NCBI GenBank assembly: GCA_017399175.1 | Contig: JAFQEE010000043.1 | Span: 97,265 to 161,264, forward strand | Direction: 5' to 3' | DNA length: 64,000 nt | From: Clostridia bacterium | Lineage (GTDB): Bacteria > Bacillota > Clostridia > Oscillospirales > Acutalibacteraceae | Shown here: in pieces, positions 34,351-43,942 of the stretch | How positions within the stretch are numbered: the stretch's first letter is position 1 | Layout of the letters: each line of letters starts with the position of its first letter | Program-made: the position numbers and the translations under genes | Notes under the pieces: model-generated | What the model was told of the DNA's origin: nothing | The model's database searches: none | The model's input: only the letters and a program-made list of their open reading frames with translations

Positions 34351-36819
34351 ATGAAATCTTATAATCTCAACGGACAATGGAATATGACCCGTGTTGCTAC
34401 AGGGGAAAAATACAATGTAAATATTCCGTCTGATAACTACACTCAATTACTCGAATTAGGTGCTATTCCTGACCCATATTACAAGGATAACGAAAAGTTA
34501 GTTGAATGGATTGGTCGCGAGGACTGGACTTATGAAAGAACATTCACACTTAATGATGATGACCTTAATAATCGCAAGATTTTGCTTGTGTGTAAAGCCC
34601 TTGATACACTTTGCGATGTTTATGTGAATGATAAAATCATAGGAAAGGGTGAAAACGCACATCTCAAATATGAGTTTGACATAAAAGATGTAGCAAAATC
34701 AGGGGAGAATACTCTTAAAATCACATTTTTTGCACCGACAACTTATGCGGAAAAAATGCAAAAGGAAAAACCAATTCCAAAGAATTGTAACGGCACTGAC
34801 GGTGCTGCATATATCCGTAAGCCTCATTGTCATTTCGGTTGGGACTGGGGTCCGCATCTTCCTCTTTCAGGTATTACTGACGATATTTGGGTTGAATGCT
34901 TTGATAACAGACTTACTGATGTTGAGATTAAGCAAATTCACGAAAATGGCAAGGTAACAGTTAAAATCAATCCTATAATTGATGGTGATGGCGAAGTAAC
35001 TGCAAAAATTATCTGTCCTGATGGCACAGAATATCCAATCGAAAACAATGAAATTGTAATCGAAAACCCTGAACTCTGGTGGACAAAGGAATTGTCAGAC
35101 AAAGAAAAACAACCACTTTATACAGTAGTTGCAACAATGGGTGATTCTGTTGTATCAAAAAAAATCGGTCTTCGTACAATTTGTCTTGACCGCAGTAAAG
35201 ATAAATACGGACATAATTTCTGTTTCTACCTTAACGGTGTGCCGATTTTCGGTAAAGGTGCTGACTGGATTCTTCCCGATTCGCTTATGGGCAGAGTTAC
35301 AAACGAAACATACGACTATTACATAGATTCAGCACTGGACGCAAACTTCAATATGCTTCGTATCTGGGGCGGTGCTTATTATACACCTGATTATTTCTTG
35401 GAGCAGTGTGACGAAAAAGGCCTTCTTATATGGCAGGACTTTATGTTTGCTTGTCTTATGTATCCGTTCTATGAAGATAATTTCAGAGAAAATGTGTTGA
35501 AAGAAATTAAATATCAGATTATGCGTATCAAATCTCATCCTTGTCTTTGTCTTTGGGGTGGTAATAACGAGATTGAAACAATGTTCGCATATATGCCTGA
35601 AACAATGAAGATTGTCCAGTGGTATAAAAAATTCTTCTATGAAATTCTTAAGGATTTAGTAACAGACCTTGACCCTGACACTCCATATATCGAAACATCA
35701 CCAATCGGTGAGTCTTTCCGTAAGGGTGTAACAGGTGATAACCACGGTGACACTCATATGTGGACTGTATGGCACGGTCAGAAACCGCTTAATTATTACA
35801 GAACAAGACCTACTCGTTTTTGTAGTGAATTTGGTCTTGAATCATTACCGTCAATGGATGCTGTCCGTCAGTTTGCAGAAGAAAGTGATTATTTCATCAC
35901 AAGTGATATTTTCAATTCACACCAAAAATGCAGAAACGGTAACAGAAAAATGCTCTATTACTTGCTTGAAAAGTTTTATGAGCCTGAGAAATTTGAAGAT
36001 TTAATCTATATGACAAATCTTATCCAAAAAGAATGTATTCAGGATGCTACCGAGCATTGGCGTCGCCATCGTGAGCGTTGTAACGGTTCACTTTTCTGGC
36101 AGTATAATGACTGTTGGCAGGCACCGTCCTGGTCAAGTGTTGACTATACAGGTAAATGGAAAGCACTTCAGTATGCTGCTCGTCATTTCTTTGAACCTGT
36201 TTGTGTTTCAATCGAAGAAACGGATAAGGACTATAAGGTTTACATTCTCAACGATACATTGAAAGAACGCAATGTGAAAGTCAGCGTTTGCCTTTCAACT
36301 CTTGACGGTAAGGTTCTATATAAGAACACTAATACAGTTGATTTAACAGTAAAAGTCGGTGCAAATGCAAGAGTTATGTTTGAAAAAGGCAACATAGCAG
36401 GGGATAAGAAAGATATGTTCTTATCAGTTAAACTCTATGAAAACGAAAATGTTATTTCAGAAAGAACAAAGATTTTTGTTCCTGATAGGGACTTAAAACT
36501 TAAACCAAATACAATACAGAAGTCAGTTTCATACGAAAACGGTGAAATCATCGTTAAAATGGTGTCACCTGTATTCTGCCGTAGCGTTATGGTGGATATT
36601 GAGGATTTCAGAGAACCATTCTCAGATAACTATTTTGACTTGCTTCCAAATGAAGAAAAAGTTGTTACAGTAAAGGCTGAAAAGCTCTATGATGTTACTG
36701 TAAAATCTCTTGCAGATATCCCTGTAAAAGGCTCGAAATTCAAGACAGCACTTTTCAGAACAAAGTTCTTTATGGAGCCTGAAAATCTTGCGAACTGGTT
36801 TTATTACAGTACTAACTGA
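34351..36819 (+). CDS. Beta-mannosidase, glycoside hydrolase family 2
   Basis: 822 aa, cytoplasmic (no signal peptide). GH2 beta-mannosidase order: N-terminal sugar-binding domain (LNGQWNM, WTYERTF), the PHCHFGWDWGP signature, immunoglobulin-like domain, then the TIM barrel with the acid/base Glu in WGGNNEIE (about residue 407) and the nucleophile Glu in SEFGLESLPS (about residue 492). It removes terminal beta-mannosyl residues from manno-oligosaccharides or N-glycan cores. The ATG at 34351 is chosen because the promoter lies just upstream; AAAGGG is the ribosome site. It is followed 21 bases later by a lipoprotein gene. Confidence 0.93.
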   Translation: MKSYNLNGQWNMTRVATGEKYNVNIPSDNYTQLLELGAIPDPYYKDNEKLVEWIGREDWTYERTFTLNDDDLNNRKILLVCKALDTLCDVYVNDKIIGKGENAHLKYEFDIKDVAKSGENTLKITFFAPTTYAEKMQKEKPIPKNCNGTDGAAYIRKPHCHFGWDWGPHLPLSGITDDIWVECFDNRLTDVEIKQIHENGKVTVKINPIIDGDGEVTAKIICPDGTEYPIENNEIVIENPELWWTKELSDKEKQPLYTVVATMGDSVVSKKIGLRTICLDRSKDKYGHNFCFYLNGVPIFGKGADWILPDSLMGRVTNETYDYYIDSALDANFNMLRIWGGAYYTPDYFLEQCDEKGLLIWQDFMFACLMYPFYEDNFRENVLKEIKYQIMRIKSHPCLCLWGGNNEIETMFAYMPETMKIVQWYKKFFYEILKDLVTDLDPDTPYIETSPIGESFRKGVTGDNHGDTHMWTVWHGQKPLNYYRTRPTRFCSEFGLESLPSMDAVRQFAEESDYFITSDIFNSHQKCRNGNRKMLYYLLEKFYEPEKFEDLIYMTNLIQKECIQDATEHWRRHRERCNGSLFWQYNDCWQAPSWSSVDYTGKWKALQYAARHFFEPVCVSIEETDKDYKVYILNDTLKERNVKVSVCLSTLDGKVLYKNTNTVDLTVKVGANARVMFEKGNIAGDKKDMFLSVKLYENENVISERTKIFVPDRDLKLKPNTIQKSVSYENGEIIVKMVSPVFCRSVMVDIEDFREPFSDNYFDLLPNEEKVVTVKAEKLYDVTVKSLADIPVKGSKFKTALFRTKFFMEPENLANWFYYSTN

Positions 36820-36840
36820 TTTAACGAAAGGAAGATATTT

Positions 36841-37464
36841 ATGAAAAAATTTATTGCAATATTGCTTGTTTTGGTTATTGCGTTATTCTCATTTGCAGCG
36901 TGTAGTAAAGATAAGCCAAAAGAAGACGAAACACAGAATAACTATAAACCAATGGAAGAATTTAACGAAGATAAGTTAAAAGAAACCTGGACTGCAGGTG
37001 AAATTACATTTCCGAACGGAAATAAAATCACAATTCCTTGTACTGTTGGTGATTTTATTGAAAAATCAGGCCTTAAGACAAATGCTGCATCACAGTATGA
37101 GAATAAGTCATTTAAGGCAGGAGAAACCTTCAGCCTTACATTGGTAGGTGATGATGTTCAAGTTAAAATATCCTGCAAGAATACAGGCTCTGCTGATGTG
37201 AAATATCTTGACGCAACAGTTGTAAGCTTTAACTTCTTTAACGGAACTGCAGGCAACAGACAGATTACGGTTGCAGCAGGACTTACAGTAGGAATTACAA
37301 GAGCAGAAGTAGAATCTGCGCTCGGTATTCCTGAAGGAAAAACAACTGAAGACAGAATGTACACATACAAGGCTGAAATCGGTGACAAGCAAAAAATCAG
37401 ATTGAATGTATCATTCAATTCAGAAGATACCGTCAACTCAATTTCATATAAGTTAGATAACTAA
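36841..37464 (+). CDS. Lipoprotein of unknown function, 207 aa
   Basis: A lipoprotein signal peptide (MKKFIAILLVLVIALFSFAA then Cys, lipobox FAAC) anchors it to the outside of the membrane. The mature part has a charged linker, a beta-rich domain with two cysteines, and a C-terminal ITRAEVESALGIPEGK segment resembling short motifs in other clostridial lipoproteins. GAAAGGAAG precedes the ATG. It follows the beta-mannosidase but has no obvious sugar-binding feature. Confidence 0.8.
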   Translation: MKKFIAILLVLVIALFSFAACSKDKPKEDETQNNYKPMEEFNEDKLKETWTAGEITFPNGNKITIPCTVGDFIEKSGLKTNAASQYENKSFKAGETFSLTLVGDDVQVKISCKNTGSADVKYLDATVVSFNFFNGTAGNRQITVAAGLTVGITRAEVESALGIPEGKTTEDRMYTYKAEIGDKQKIRLNVSFNSEDTVNSISYKLDN

Positions 37465-37471
37465 AAAAATG

Positions 37472-37498
37472 GAGCATTAGGTTTTCCTAATGCTCTTT
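37472..37498. terminator. Bidirectional terminator
   Basis: GAGCATTAGG/CCTAATGCTC with a TTTT loop, TTT on the plus side and a strong T-run on the minus side. It ends both the lipoprotein gene and the small ribbon-helix-helix gene. Confidence 0.85.
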
Positions 37499-37500
37499 GC

Positions 37501-37680
37501 TCATTTATCAGTATTTTCTTCCATATTGTCCAATGCATATTTACAGCATTGAAGAACAAGTAAGTTGAATGAAATATTATTTTTTGAAGCAGTTTCATTT
37601 AATTTTTCAAAAAGAGGTTCTGTGAACCTGACTGTGCGTGGAATATTCGCACTTTTCATTTCGTTATCAATTTTAAACAT
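37501..37680 (-). CDS. Small ribbon-helix-helix (Arc/CopG-like) protein, 59 aa
   Basis: Short gene with AGGTGA five bases before the ATG. The core IPRTVRFTEPLFEKLNETASKNN (given as a pattern: a basic beta strand RTVRF, then helix one, turn KNNISF, and helix two LLVLQCCKYALDNM) fits the ribbon-helix-helix DNA-binding fold. It is divergent from the membrane protein at 37800, with overlapping inverted repeats between them. It probably represses itself and that neighbour. An antitoxin role is possible, but no toxin gene is adjacent. Confidence 0.75.
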   Translation of the reverse strand: MFKIDNEMKSANIPRTVRFTEPLFEKLNETASKNNISFNLLVLQCCKYALDNMEENTDK

Positions 37681-37713
37681 TTATATCACCTGTTTTATTT
37701 TATACTCATTTTA

Positions 37714-37768
37714 GGTTATATTTATATAACCACTTTTGGTTGCAATATGTAAAAATATGTGATATAAT
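37714..37768 (+). promoter_or_regulatory. Divergent regulatory region with overlapping inverted repeats
   Basis: GGTTATA-TTTA-TATAACC (37714-37731) overlaps AACCA-CTTT-TGGTT (37728-37741). The second palindrome covers the -35 box (TTGCAA, 37740-37745) of a sigma-A promoter with TATAAT at 37763-37768 and a 17-bp spacer. Likely operator of the divergent ribbon-helix-helix protein. Confidence 0.6.
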
Positions 37769-37799
37769 AGTTGTACTTTGAAAGATTAGGAGTGGTATT

Positions 37800-38753
37800 A
37801 TGGTTGGAACAGGAATTAAAAAGTTTGCCAAAGAAAATAATTGGCAAGTAAAAAACGGTATTGCATTTGGTGTGTATCGTGGATATATGATGTCTATGCA
37901 GGAGGGTGCAGGGTGGAAAAGTCTTTCTATTGCTGCAAAACTTGAAAACGAAGATGCAATAAAATCTGCCTTTGAACTTTTAAATGATAAAGGTATTATG
38001 AAAGAATACAGAATAACTGACAGTCAGGTTTCAGCAACATCTGTGCTTATTACATTTTTAGATAATCCCGGAACAATGAAAAAGATGTTTGCTTTTATGG
38101 ACTCTTTTTGTGACGGTCTTGATTCATTTGGTGCAAAGGGTGCGAAATATTGTAGCTCTTGCGGACAGGAATTATATGGTTCAAATGCTGTACCTGCTGT
38201 AATGAATGATGTTGTGTATCTTCTTCACGAGTCCTGTATGAATAAAGATGATGAAACAATGAATAACATTAAGGAAGAAAAAGCAAAAGAAGGCAGTACA
38301 CTTTTAGGCTCAATCGGTGCATTTGCAGGTGCTTTGGTCGGTGCAATTCCTTGGGCTGTTGCTTATTATTTCGGATGGTTTGTTGGTTGGTTCGGATTTG
38401 TTATTGGTATCGCTGCGAAAAAGGGATACGAACTTTTGCAGGGTAAAGAAAGCCGTGCTAAAGGAATTATTGTTATTATCGCAACGTTTATATGTACTTT
38501 TTTGGCGGAAAGTATTGCTTTGATGGTGGGTATGGGAATTGCGTGGTCACAAGAGGGAATAGACTTTTATATTCTCGATGTCATATATTCCTATTTTTAT
38601 GCCCTTGTCACAGATACAGAAATCCTTATGTCTGTATTAACTGATGTTGCATTAGGACTTGTTTTTGCAGTATTGGGTATCTGGTCAGTTGTAAAAGATA
38701 TTTTCAAAACAACGGGCAAAAAAGCAAACAGATTTATAAGACTTGATAAGTAA
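37800..38753 (+). CDS. Membrane protein with an N-terminal soluble domain and zinc-ribbon-like motif
   Basis: 317 aa, not recognised. About 115 soluble residues are followed by a CSSCGQELYG segment (a CxxC knuckle with a possible partner Cys at HESC) and then four or five membrane helices from about residue 168 to 300. A Gly/Ala-rich stretch (GSIGAFAGALVGAIPWAVAYYFGW) opens the membrane part. TTAGGAG lies before the ATG. Its promoter overlaps palindromes near the divergent ribbon-helix-helix gene. Function unknown. Confidence 0.75.
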   Translation: MVGTGIKKFAKENNWQVKNGIAFGVYRGYMMSMQEGAGWKSLSIAAKLENEDAIKSAFELLNDKGIMKEYRITDSQVSATSVLITFLDNPGTMKKMFAFMDSFCDGLDSFGAKGAKYCSSCGQELYGSNAVPAVMNDVVYLLHESCMNKDDETMNNIKEEKAKEGSTLLGSIGAFAGALVGAIPWAVAYYFGWFVGWFGFVIGIAAKKGYELLQGKESRAKGIIVIIATFICTFLAESIALMVGMGIAWSQEGIDFYILDVIYSYFYALVTDTEILMSVLTDVALGLVFAVLGIWSVVKDIFKTTGKKANRFIRLDK

Positions 38754-38760
38754 AAAAATT

Positions 38761-38788
38761 ACAGGGTTGATTTTCAACCCTGTTTTTC
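38761..38788. terminator. Bidirectional terminator before mtaB
   Basis: ACAGGGTTGA/TCAACCCTGT stem, TTTTTC on the plus side and AAAAAAATT upstream serving the minus strand. Confidence 0.85.
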
Positions 38789-40065
38789 TATTCACCTATA
38801 CAAAAATCATCTTCAACTGATATGATTTTAACTTGTTTTATTTCACCAACAACGCCCACCTTTAATTTAACCGGTGTGTAGTTGGCTGTGTATCCGAAAT
38901 AAACATTGTCCTTCTGCTTTTCTTCAACTAAAACTGAAAGAGTTTTACCTATCTGACCTTCAAGGAATTTGTTTCTTATGTCATTTGCAACAACGGATAA
39001 TTCGCTGACTCTTTGCGCTTTTGTGCTTTTCTCATTTTGTTCATCCATTCTGTCGGCAACAGTACCGCTACGACGAGAATATGGGAAAATATGTATTTTT
39101 TCAAATCCGACTTTTCTCGCAAATTCTTTTGTGATTTCAAAATCTTCATCATTTTCGTAAGGAAAACCAACCATAATATCAGTTGTGAGAGTGCAATCCT
39201 TGAATTCACTTCTCAGTTTTTGACACAAACTGAAATATTCATCACTTGTATAATGACGATTCATTTTTTTAAGAGTTTTGTCACAACCACTCTGTAATGA
39301 AATATGAAATTGCGGACAAAGTTTTTGGCACTTTGCAAGATTTTCAATCATTTCGTCAGTAATGTGGTCGGGTTCAAGTGAGCCTAAACGAATTCGTTTG
39401 ACTTTTTCGTTTTCACTAACAGCAAAAACAGCATCAGCAAGTGTCAGTTCACTACCTTTACCGTATGCAGAAAGATTGATACCAACAAGCACAATTTCAC
39501 TATAACCGTTATCGGTTAAAGCCTTAACTTCATTTTTGATATCTTCAATAGGCTTCCAACGGACTCTGCCTCTGGCTTTCGGAATAATACAGTATGAACA
39601 AAAACGGTCACAACCATCTTCAATTTTAAGTATTGCTCGTGTTCTTTCCTCAAAATTGCTTATGCCTGATGATACAAGGGATTCACCGCTTTGATGCTGT
39701 TCCATATATAATGTCCTGCAACCTGCAGAAAAGTATTCATTTAAGGCTTTTACAAGCAACTTGTTATTCTTGTTGCCGAGAACAATATCGGCTTCTGTGA
39801 GCTTTTCAGCCATTTCCGGAAACGACTGTGGCATACATCCTGTAAGCACTACTGTGCTGTGGGGATATTTCTTTTTATAATGACGGACACATTGTCTTGT
39901 TTTTCTGTCACTTTCACTTGTAACAGTACAAGAATTTACAACGAAAATTTCAGCATCATTTTCATTGTCCGTAACTTCATATCCGTTAATACCAAGTTGT
40001 TCACGCATTTCCTGGGTTTCGTATTGATTTACTTTACACCCAAGAGTGTGGAAAAATACCTTCAT
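38788..40065 (-). CDS. mtaB: tRNA t6A37 methylthiotransferase MtaB
   Basis: 425-aa radical-SAM enzyme that adds a methylthio group to t6A at tRNA position 37. The N-terminal MTTase domain begins KVFFHTLGCKVNQYETQ and has the extra-cluster cysteines (GC, VVNSCTV, LTGCMPQ). The radical-SAM CxxxCxxC is in DGCDRFCSYCIIPKARG. A C-terminal TRAM domain ends the protein. The ATG at 40065 follows GGTGAT by five bases; longer upstream frames have no start signal. It is transcribed alone, divergent from the carboxypeptidase gene. Confidence 0.93.
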   Translation of the reverse strand: MKVFFHTLGCKVNQYETQEMREQLGINGYEVTDNENDAEIFVVNSCTVTSESDRKTRQCVRHYKKKYPHSTVVLTGCMPQSFPEMAEKLTEADIVLGNKNNKLLVKALNEYFSAGCRTLYMEQHQSGESLVSSGISNFEERTRAILKIEDGCDRFCSYCIIPKARGRVRWKPIEDIKNEVKALTDNGYSEIVLVGINLSAYGKGSELTLADAVFAVSENEKVKRIRLGSLEPDHITDEMIENLAKCQKLCPQFHISLQSGCDKTLKKMNRHYTSDEYFSLCQKLRSEFKDCTLTTDIMVGFPYENDEDFEITKEFARKVGFEKIHIFPYSRRSGTVADRMDEQNEKSTKAQRVSELSVVANDIRNKFLEGQIGKTLSVLVEEKQKDNVYFGYTANYTPVKLKVGVVGEIKQVKIISVEDDFCIGE

Positions 40066-40153
40066 AAAATCACCAAAACAGATTATAACATACTTTTTAT
40101 TTTTTTCATATATTAATTTGTCCCATTCATATACTTTTTTCGGAGGGATATGA

Positions 40154-41317
40154 ATGAAAAAGTTTTTATGTTTTACAATCAGTATAATGTTTATATTATC
40201 AATGTCCGTAACCGGCTTTGCAGTTGATAATGATAATAATACTGTGGCAGGTGATTTATCAGCAAAATCAGCAATCTTAATGGAAGTTTCAACAGGTACA
40301 GTTCTGATGGAACTCAATCCCGACGAAAAACTTTCACCCGCATCAATTACGAAAGTTATGACAATTCTTCTGACCTTTGAGGCTTTGGATAGTGGTAAAA
40401 TCACACTTGAAGACAAAGTTACAGCAAGTCAGAATGCGTCTTCAAAGGGCGGGTCACAAATCTGGCTTAAAGAAGGGGAGGTTATGACTGTTCACGAACT
40501 CCTCAAAGCAACCGTGATTGCAAGCGCTAATGACGCTTGTACAGCACTTGGCGAATACATAGCAGGTGACGAAATCTCCTTTGTTGCAATGATGAATGAA
40601 AAAGCAAAAGAACTTGGGATGAAAAATACATCCTTTGAAAACTGTTCGGGACTTGATGATACAGTAACAAATCATTATTCCACAGCAAGAGATGTTGCAA
40701 TAATGAGCCGTGAACTTATAAAACACGAGAAGGTCAAGGAATATACAACAATATGGATGGATACTCTTCGTAACGGTGAAACACAGCTTGTGAATACAAA
40801 TCGTCTTATCCGTTATTATGACGGTGCAACAGGTCTTAAAACAGGCACAACATCAAAAGCAGGATATTGTGTAAGTGCAACTGCCCAGCAGGAGGGTATG
40901 GAGCTTGTTGCCGTAGTCCTTGGAAGTGACAACAGTAGTGAGAGATTTGAGGATGCCAAGAAAATGCTCAGTTGGGGATTTTCAAATTACGCAATATATC
41001 AACCGAAAATAGATAAAACCTTAATTACAGATGTTTCTGTCCTCTATGGTGAACAAGAAACAATAAAACCTATCGTTAAAAATCCTGAACCAATTCTTAT
41101 TTCAAAAAACCTGAAAGATAAGATAGAACAGCGTGTTGATATGTGTATCGATGTGGAAGCACCCGTTGAAAAAAATCAGACACTCGGCAAGGTTTACTTT
41201 GAAATTGACGGTAAAAAAGTAGGTGAGTGCTCAATTATCAACGAGAAAAAAGTCGAACGAAGGTCTGTGTGGTTTGTCTTTTCACTTTTATGGTCATCTT
41301 TTACAAAAAAATCATAA
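40154..41317 (+). CDS. dacF: D-alanyl-D-alanine carboxypeptidase (S11, DacF-like)
   Basis: 387-aa penicillin-binding protein that trims peptidoglycan stem peptides. A signal peptide ends near GFA (about residue 24). Active-site motifs are SPASITK (SxxK), ASANDA (SxN) and LKTGTT (KTG). A C-terminal beta domain and a final amphipathic, Trp-containing helix (VWFVFSLLWSSF) would attach it to the membrane. The spore-former setting suggests DacF, but a vegetative DacA-type role cannot be excluded. GGAGGG precedes the ATG. Confidence 0.9.
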   Translation: MKKFLCFTISIMFILSMSVTGFAVDNDNNTVAGDLSAKSAILMEVSTGTVLMELNPDEKLSPASITKVMTILLTFEALDSGKITLEDKVTASQNASSKGGSQIWLKEGEVMTVHELLKATVIASANDACTALGEYIAGDEISFVAMMNEKAKELGMKNTSFENCSGLDDTVTNHYSTARDVAIMSRELIKHEKVKEYTTIWMDTLRNGETQLVNTNRLIRYYDGATGLKTGTTSKAGYCVSATAQQEGMELVAVVLGSDNSSERFEDAKKMLSWGFSNYAIYQPKIDKTLITDVSVLYGEQETIKPIVKNPEPILISKNLKDKIEQRVDMCIDVEAPVEKNQTLGKVYFEIDGKKVGECSIINEKKVERRSVWFVFSLLWSSFTKKS

Positions 41318-41324
41318 AAATCTA

Positions 41325-41353
41325 TTGAAAAAAATGAGAAATTAGGGTAAAAT
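41325..41353 (+). promoter_or_regulatory. Promoter of pgi
   Basis: TTGAAA (41325-41330), 17-bp spacer, TAAAAT (41348-41353). Confidence 0.65.
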
Positions 41354-41391
41354 ATTAAAAAACTATAACACAAAGCGAGGACTAATCAAAA

Positions 41392-42729
41392 ATGGCGTTA
41401 AAACTTAACGATAATTATGTTAAGAATTTTATTTCGGATGATGAAATCAAAGCTATGGCAGGTGCTGTAGAAGATGCTCATCAGAAGATAGTTGATAAAA
41501 GTGGCGAAGGCTCTGACTTTTTAGGTTGGGTTGACCTTCCTGTAAATTACGATAAAGAAGAATTCCAGCGAATTAAGGTTGCTGCAGAAAAAATCAAGAA
41601 TGATTCAAAGGCACTTGTTGTAATAGGTATCGGTGGTTCATACCTCGGTGCTCGTGCTGCAATCGAATTCTGCAAATCTCAGAATTATAATCTCGTATCA
41701 AAGGATACACCTAATATCTATTTCAGCGGTAACTCAATCAGCGGTAATTCACTCAGCGAACTTGTTGATATGGTTAAGGATGTTGATTTTTCAATCAATG
41801 TTATCTCAAAGTCAGGTACAACAACTGAACCTGCTATTGCATTCCGTATTTTCCGTGACCTTCTTATTAAGAAGTACGGTGAGGAAGAGGCTGCAAAGAG
41901 AATTTATGTTACAACTGACAGGGCAAAGGGTACTCTCAAGGAGTTTTCTGATAAAGCAGGTTACGAAACATTCGTAGTTCCTGATGATGTTGGCGGACGA
42001 TATTCAGTTCTTACTGCAGTTGGTCTTCTTCCTATAGCAGTTGCAGGAATTGATATTGATAAGATGATGCAGGGTGCTGCTGATGCCCGCGAAGCATATA
42101 GCGTTTGCGATATTGATAAAAACGATTGTTACAAATATGCTGCAATCCGTAACATCCTTCTCGGCAAAGGTAAGGCAGTTGAGCTTATGGTTGCTTATGA
42201 ACCTGATTTCACAATGATGAATGAATGGTTCAAACAGCTTTTTGGCGAAAGTGAAGGTAAGGACGGTAAGGGTATTTTCCCATCAAGCGTTGTTTGTTCA
42301 ACAGACCTTCACTCAATGGGTCAGTATATTCAGGACGGTGTAAGAATGTTGTTCGAAACATCTGTTATGTTTACAAAGCCTAAGAGAGAAGTTGTAATCG
42401 AAGAAGACGAAGTAAATGCTGATGGTCTTAACTTCCTTGCAGGAAAAACAATGGACTTTGTTAATCGCAGAGCTTTCCTCGGAACAGTTCTTGCTCATGT
42501 TGACGGCGGTGTTCCGAATATATGTATTGAAATTCCTGAGATGAGTGAATATGAATTCGGTTATCTTGTGTATTTCTTTGAAAAGGCTTGCGCAATGTCA
42601 GGGTATATTTTAGGTGTTAATCCGTTTAATCAGCCTGGTGTTGAAAGCTATAAGAAAAATATGTTTGCTTTGCTTGGTAAGCCGGGTTATGAGGCTGAAA
42701 AGGAAGCTTTATTAGCAAGAATTAAATAA
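41392..42729 (+). CDS. pgi: Glucose-6-phosphate isomerase
   Basis: 445-aa glycolytic enzyme interconverting glucose 6-phosphate and fructose 6-phosphate. Family features: [47 protein letters not shown] and the C-terminal [12 protein letters not shown]. The length is that of the shorter Firmicute enzymes. It has its own promoter and an AGCGAGG ribosome site. Confidence 0.97.
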   Translation: MALKLNDNYVKNFISDDEIKAMAGAVEDAHQKIVDKSGEGSDFLGWVDLPVNYDKEEFQRIKVAAEKIKNDSKALVVIGIGGSYLGARAAIEFCKSQNYNLVSKDTPNIYFSGNSISGNSLSELVDMVKDVDFSINVISKSGTTTEPAIAFRIFRDLLIKKYGEEEAAKRIYVTTDRAKGTLKEFSDKAGYETFVVPDDVGGRYSVLTAVGLLPIAVAGIDIDKMMQGAADAREAYSVCDIDKNDCYKYAAIRNILLGKGKAVELMVAYEPDFTMMNEWFKQLFGESEGKDGKGIFPSSVVCSTDLHSMGQYIQDGVRMLFETSVMFTKPKREVVIEEDEVNADGLNFLAGKTMDFVNRRAFLGTVLAHVDGGVPNICIEIPEMSEYEFGYLVYFFEKACAMSGYILGVNPFNQPGVESYKKNMFALLGKPGYEAEKEALLARIK

Positions 42730-42757
42730 TAATCAACAGTTACAAAAAGGGAAATGA

Positions 42758-42777
42758 CCACCCTTTTAACAGGGTGG
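42758..42777. other. Hairpin between pgi and the P-loop gene
   Basis: CCACCCT/AGGGTGG around TTTAAC. No T-run follows and an AGGAGG ribosome site begins 13 bases later, so it may act on the leader of the P-loop gene or as a weak terminator of pgi. Confidence 0.5.
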
Positions 42778-42803
42778 ATAATAAATATATAGGAGGAGAT
42801 AAT

Positions 42804-43232
42804 ATGATTTCTCTTATTATCGGTAAAAAAGGAACAGGAAAAACAAAGGTACTCGTTCAGCACGTTAATGATGCTGTTCACGTATCAAGCGGTAATGTTG
42901 TATGCGTTGAAAAAGAAACAAAGCTTACATACGATGTAAACTACCGTGCAAGACTTATTGCAACAGATGTTTTTGCAATTTCAGGTTATGATGCATTTTA
43001 CGGCTTCTTAAGCGGTATTTGTGCAGGTGACCATGACATTACTGACATTTTTGTTGATGCAACATACAGAATTGCAGATGATAAAGAAAGAACAGGCGAA
43101 GCTCTTGCAGCTTTCCTTACAAAGGTTAATGAACTTTCAAAAATCTCTGATACAAAGTTTACATTCACAATTTCTTCAGACCTTGAAGAACTTCCTGAAT
43201 CAATCTTTGCTTTCTGTGAAAAACTCAACTAA
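42804..43232 (+). CDS. Small P-loop protein, 142 aa
   Basis: Starts at an ATG with AGGAGG eight bases upstream. A Walker A motif GKKGTGKTK is at residues 7-15 and a hydrophobic strand ending in Asp (ITDIFVDA) may be Walker B. The rest matches only the N-terminal half of a RecA-like ATPase fold. Similar short proteins in clostridia are often labelled as PilT-like without evidence. It follows pgi after 74 bases and ends in a repeat. Nucleotide binding is likely; its job is unknown. Confidence 0.75.
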   Translation: MISLIIGKKGTGKTKVLVQHVNDAVHVSSGNVVCVEKETKLTYDVNYRARLIATDVFAISGYDAFYGFLSGICAGDHDITDIFVDATYRIADDKERTGEALAAFLTKVNELSKISDTKFTFTISSDLEELPESIFAFCEKLN

Positions 43233-43246
43233 ATTTATTTAGAACA

Positions 43247-43292
43247 TAGGGCGGGAGCTGTCACCATAAGGCGACTTAGGGGTTCCCGCCGT
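43247..43292. repeat. Truncated nested palindrome element
   Basis: TAGGGCGGG...CCCGCCGT arms enclose a shortened AGCTGTCACC...GGCGACTTAGGGG module. It matches the nested elements at 13285-13356 and 63636-63707 with an internal loss. Confidence 0.7.
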
Positions 43293-43351
43293 ATTTCTGC
43301 GTTTTTATCAGTTTTTATTGCAGAATTTACAAAAAAACTTTACATTTTTTG

Positions 43352-43380
43352 TTGACAAAAACGAAATATAAATATATAAT
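43352..43380 (+). promoter_or_regulatory. Consensus promoter of yceD-rpmF
   Basis: TTGACA (43352-43357), 17-bp spacer, TATAAT (43375-43380): perfect consensus. Confidence 0.88.
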
Positions 43381-43408
43381 ATTTAACGCATGTGATGAGG
43401 AATGTTTT

Positions 43409-43903
43409 ATGAATATTCAACTTGAACAGATTTTTAATCTTGAAGGCTCAAAAAAGGAATTCGATTTCTGCTTTGAACCGGAATACTCTCTTTCTGACGA
43501 TATTTCACTTGACGCGCCCGGTATTGCGGTTAGTGGTAAAATCGAGAATAACACGGGAATTGTGTCGTTGTCAGCAAGTGTTAAGTTTTCCGCAACCGTG
43601 GTTTGCAGTCGATGTGCCGAGAGCTTTAAGAAGGACTTTCAGTTGAATATCGAGCATTTACTTGCTAACAATCTCATTAACGAAGACAATGACGATTATA
43701 TCGTTGTTGAAAATTCGATGCTCGATTTGTCTTCATTGATTTGTGAGGACATTATCTTCTCCTTACCATTAAGATTTTTGTGTGATGAGGAGTGTAAGGG
43801 ACTTTGTTCCAAATGTGGTAAAAATCTTAATAACGGTCCATGTGATTGTAAAAAGGATATTGACCCACGAATGGCAGCTTTATTACAGTTGCTTGATGAT
43901 TAA
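43409..43903 (+). CDS. yceD: YceD family protein (DUF177)
   Basis: 164 aa. It has the conserved VVCSRCAESFK motif and a C-terminal CDEECKGLCSKCGKNLN, which form the Cys pairs of DUF177 proteins. The family is almost always immediately upstream of rpmF and is implicated in 23S rRNA accumulation. The ATG at 43409 is eight bases after GATGAGG. rpmF follows after 39 bases. Confidence 0.9.
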   Translation: MNIQLEQIFNLEGSKKEFDFCFEPEYSLSDDISLDAPGIAVSGKIENNTGIVSLSASVKFSATVVCSRCAESFKKDFQLNIEHLLANNLINEDNDDYIVVENSMLDLSSLICEDIIFSLPLRFLCDEECKGLCSKCGKNLNNGPCDCKKDIDPRMAALLQLLDD

Positions 43904-43942
43904 TTTATTATTTATTTTATTATATTGAAGGAGGTGCCCCAC

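Noticed and set aside
37501-37768. Toxin-antitoxin pair with the RHH protein as antitoxin
   Set aside because: The divergent neighbour is a 317-aa multi-pass membrane protein, not a known toxin, and antitoxin-toxin pairs are normally co-directional.
40066-40416. N-terminal extension of mtaB to 542 aa
   Set aside because: The extension is antisense of the carboxypeptidase gene, and the canonical MtaB N-terminus with ribosome site starts at 40065.
42804-43232. PilT-type twitching motility ATPase
   Set aside because: Only a Walker A motif supports it; length and lack of Asp/His boxes and pilus genes argue against it.
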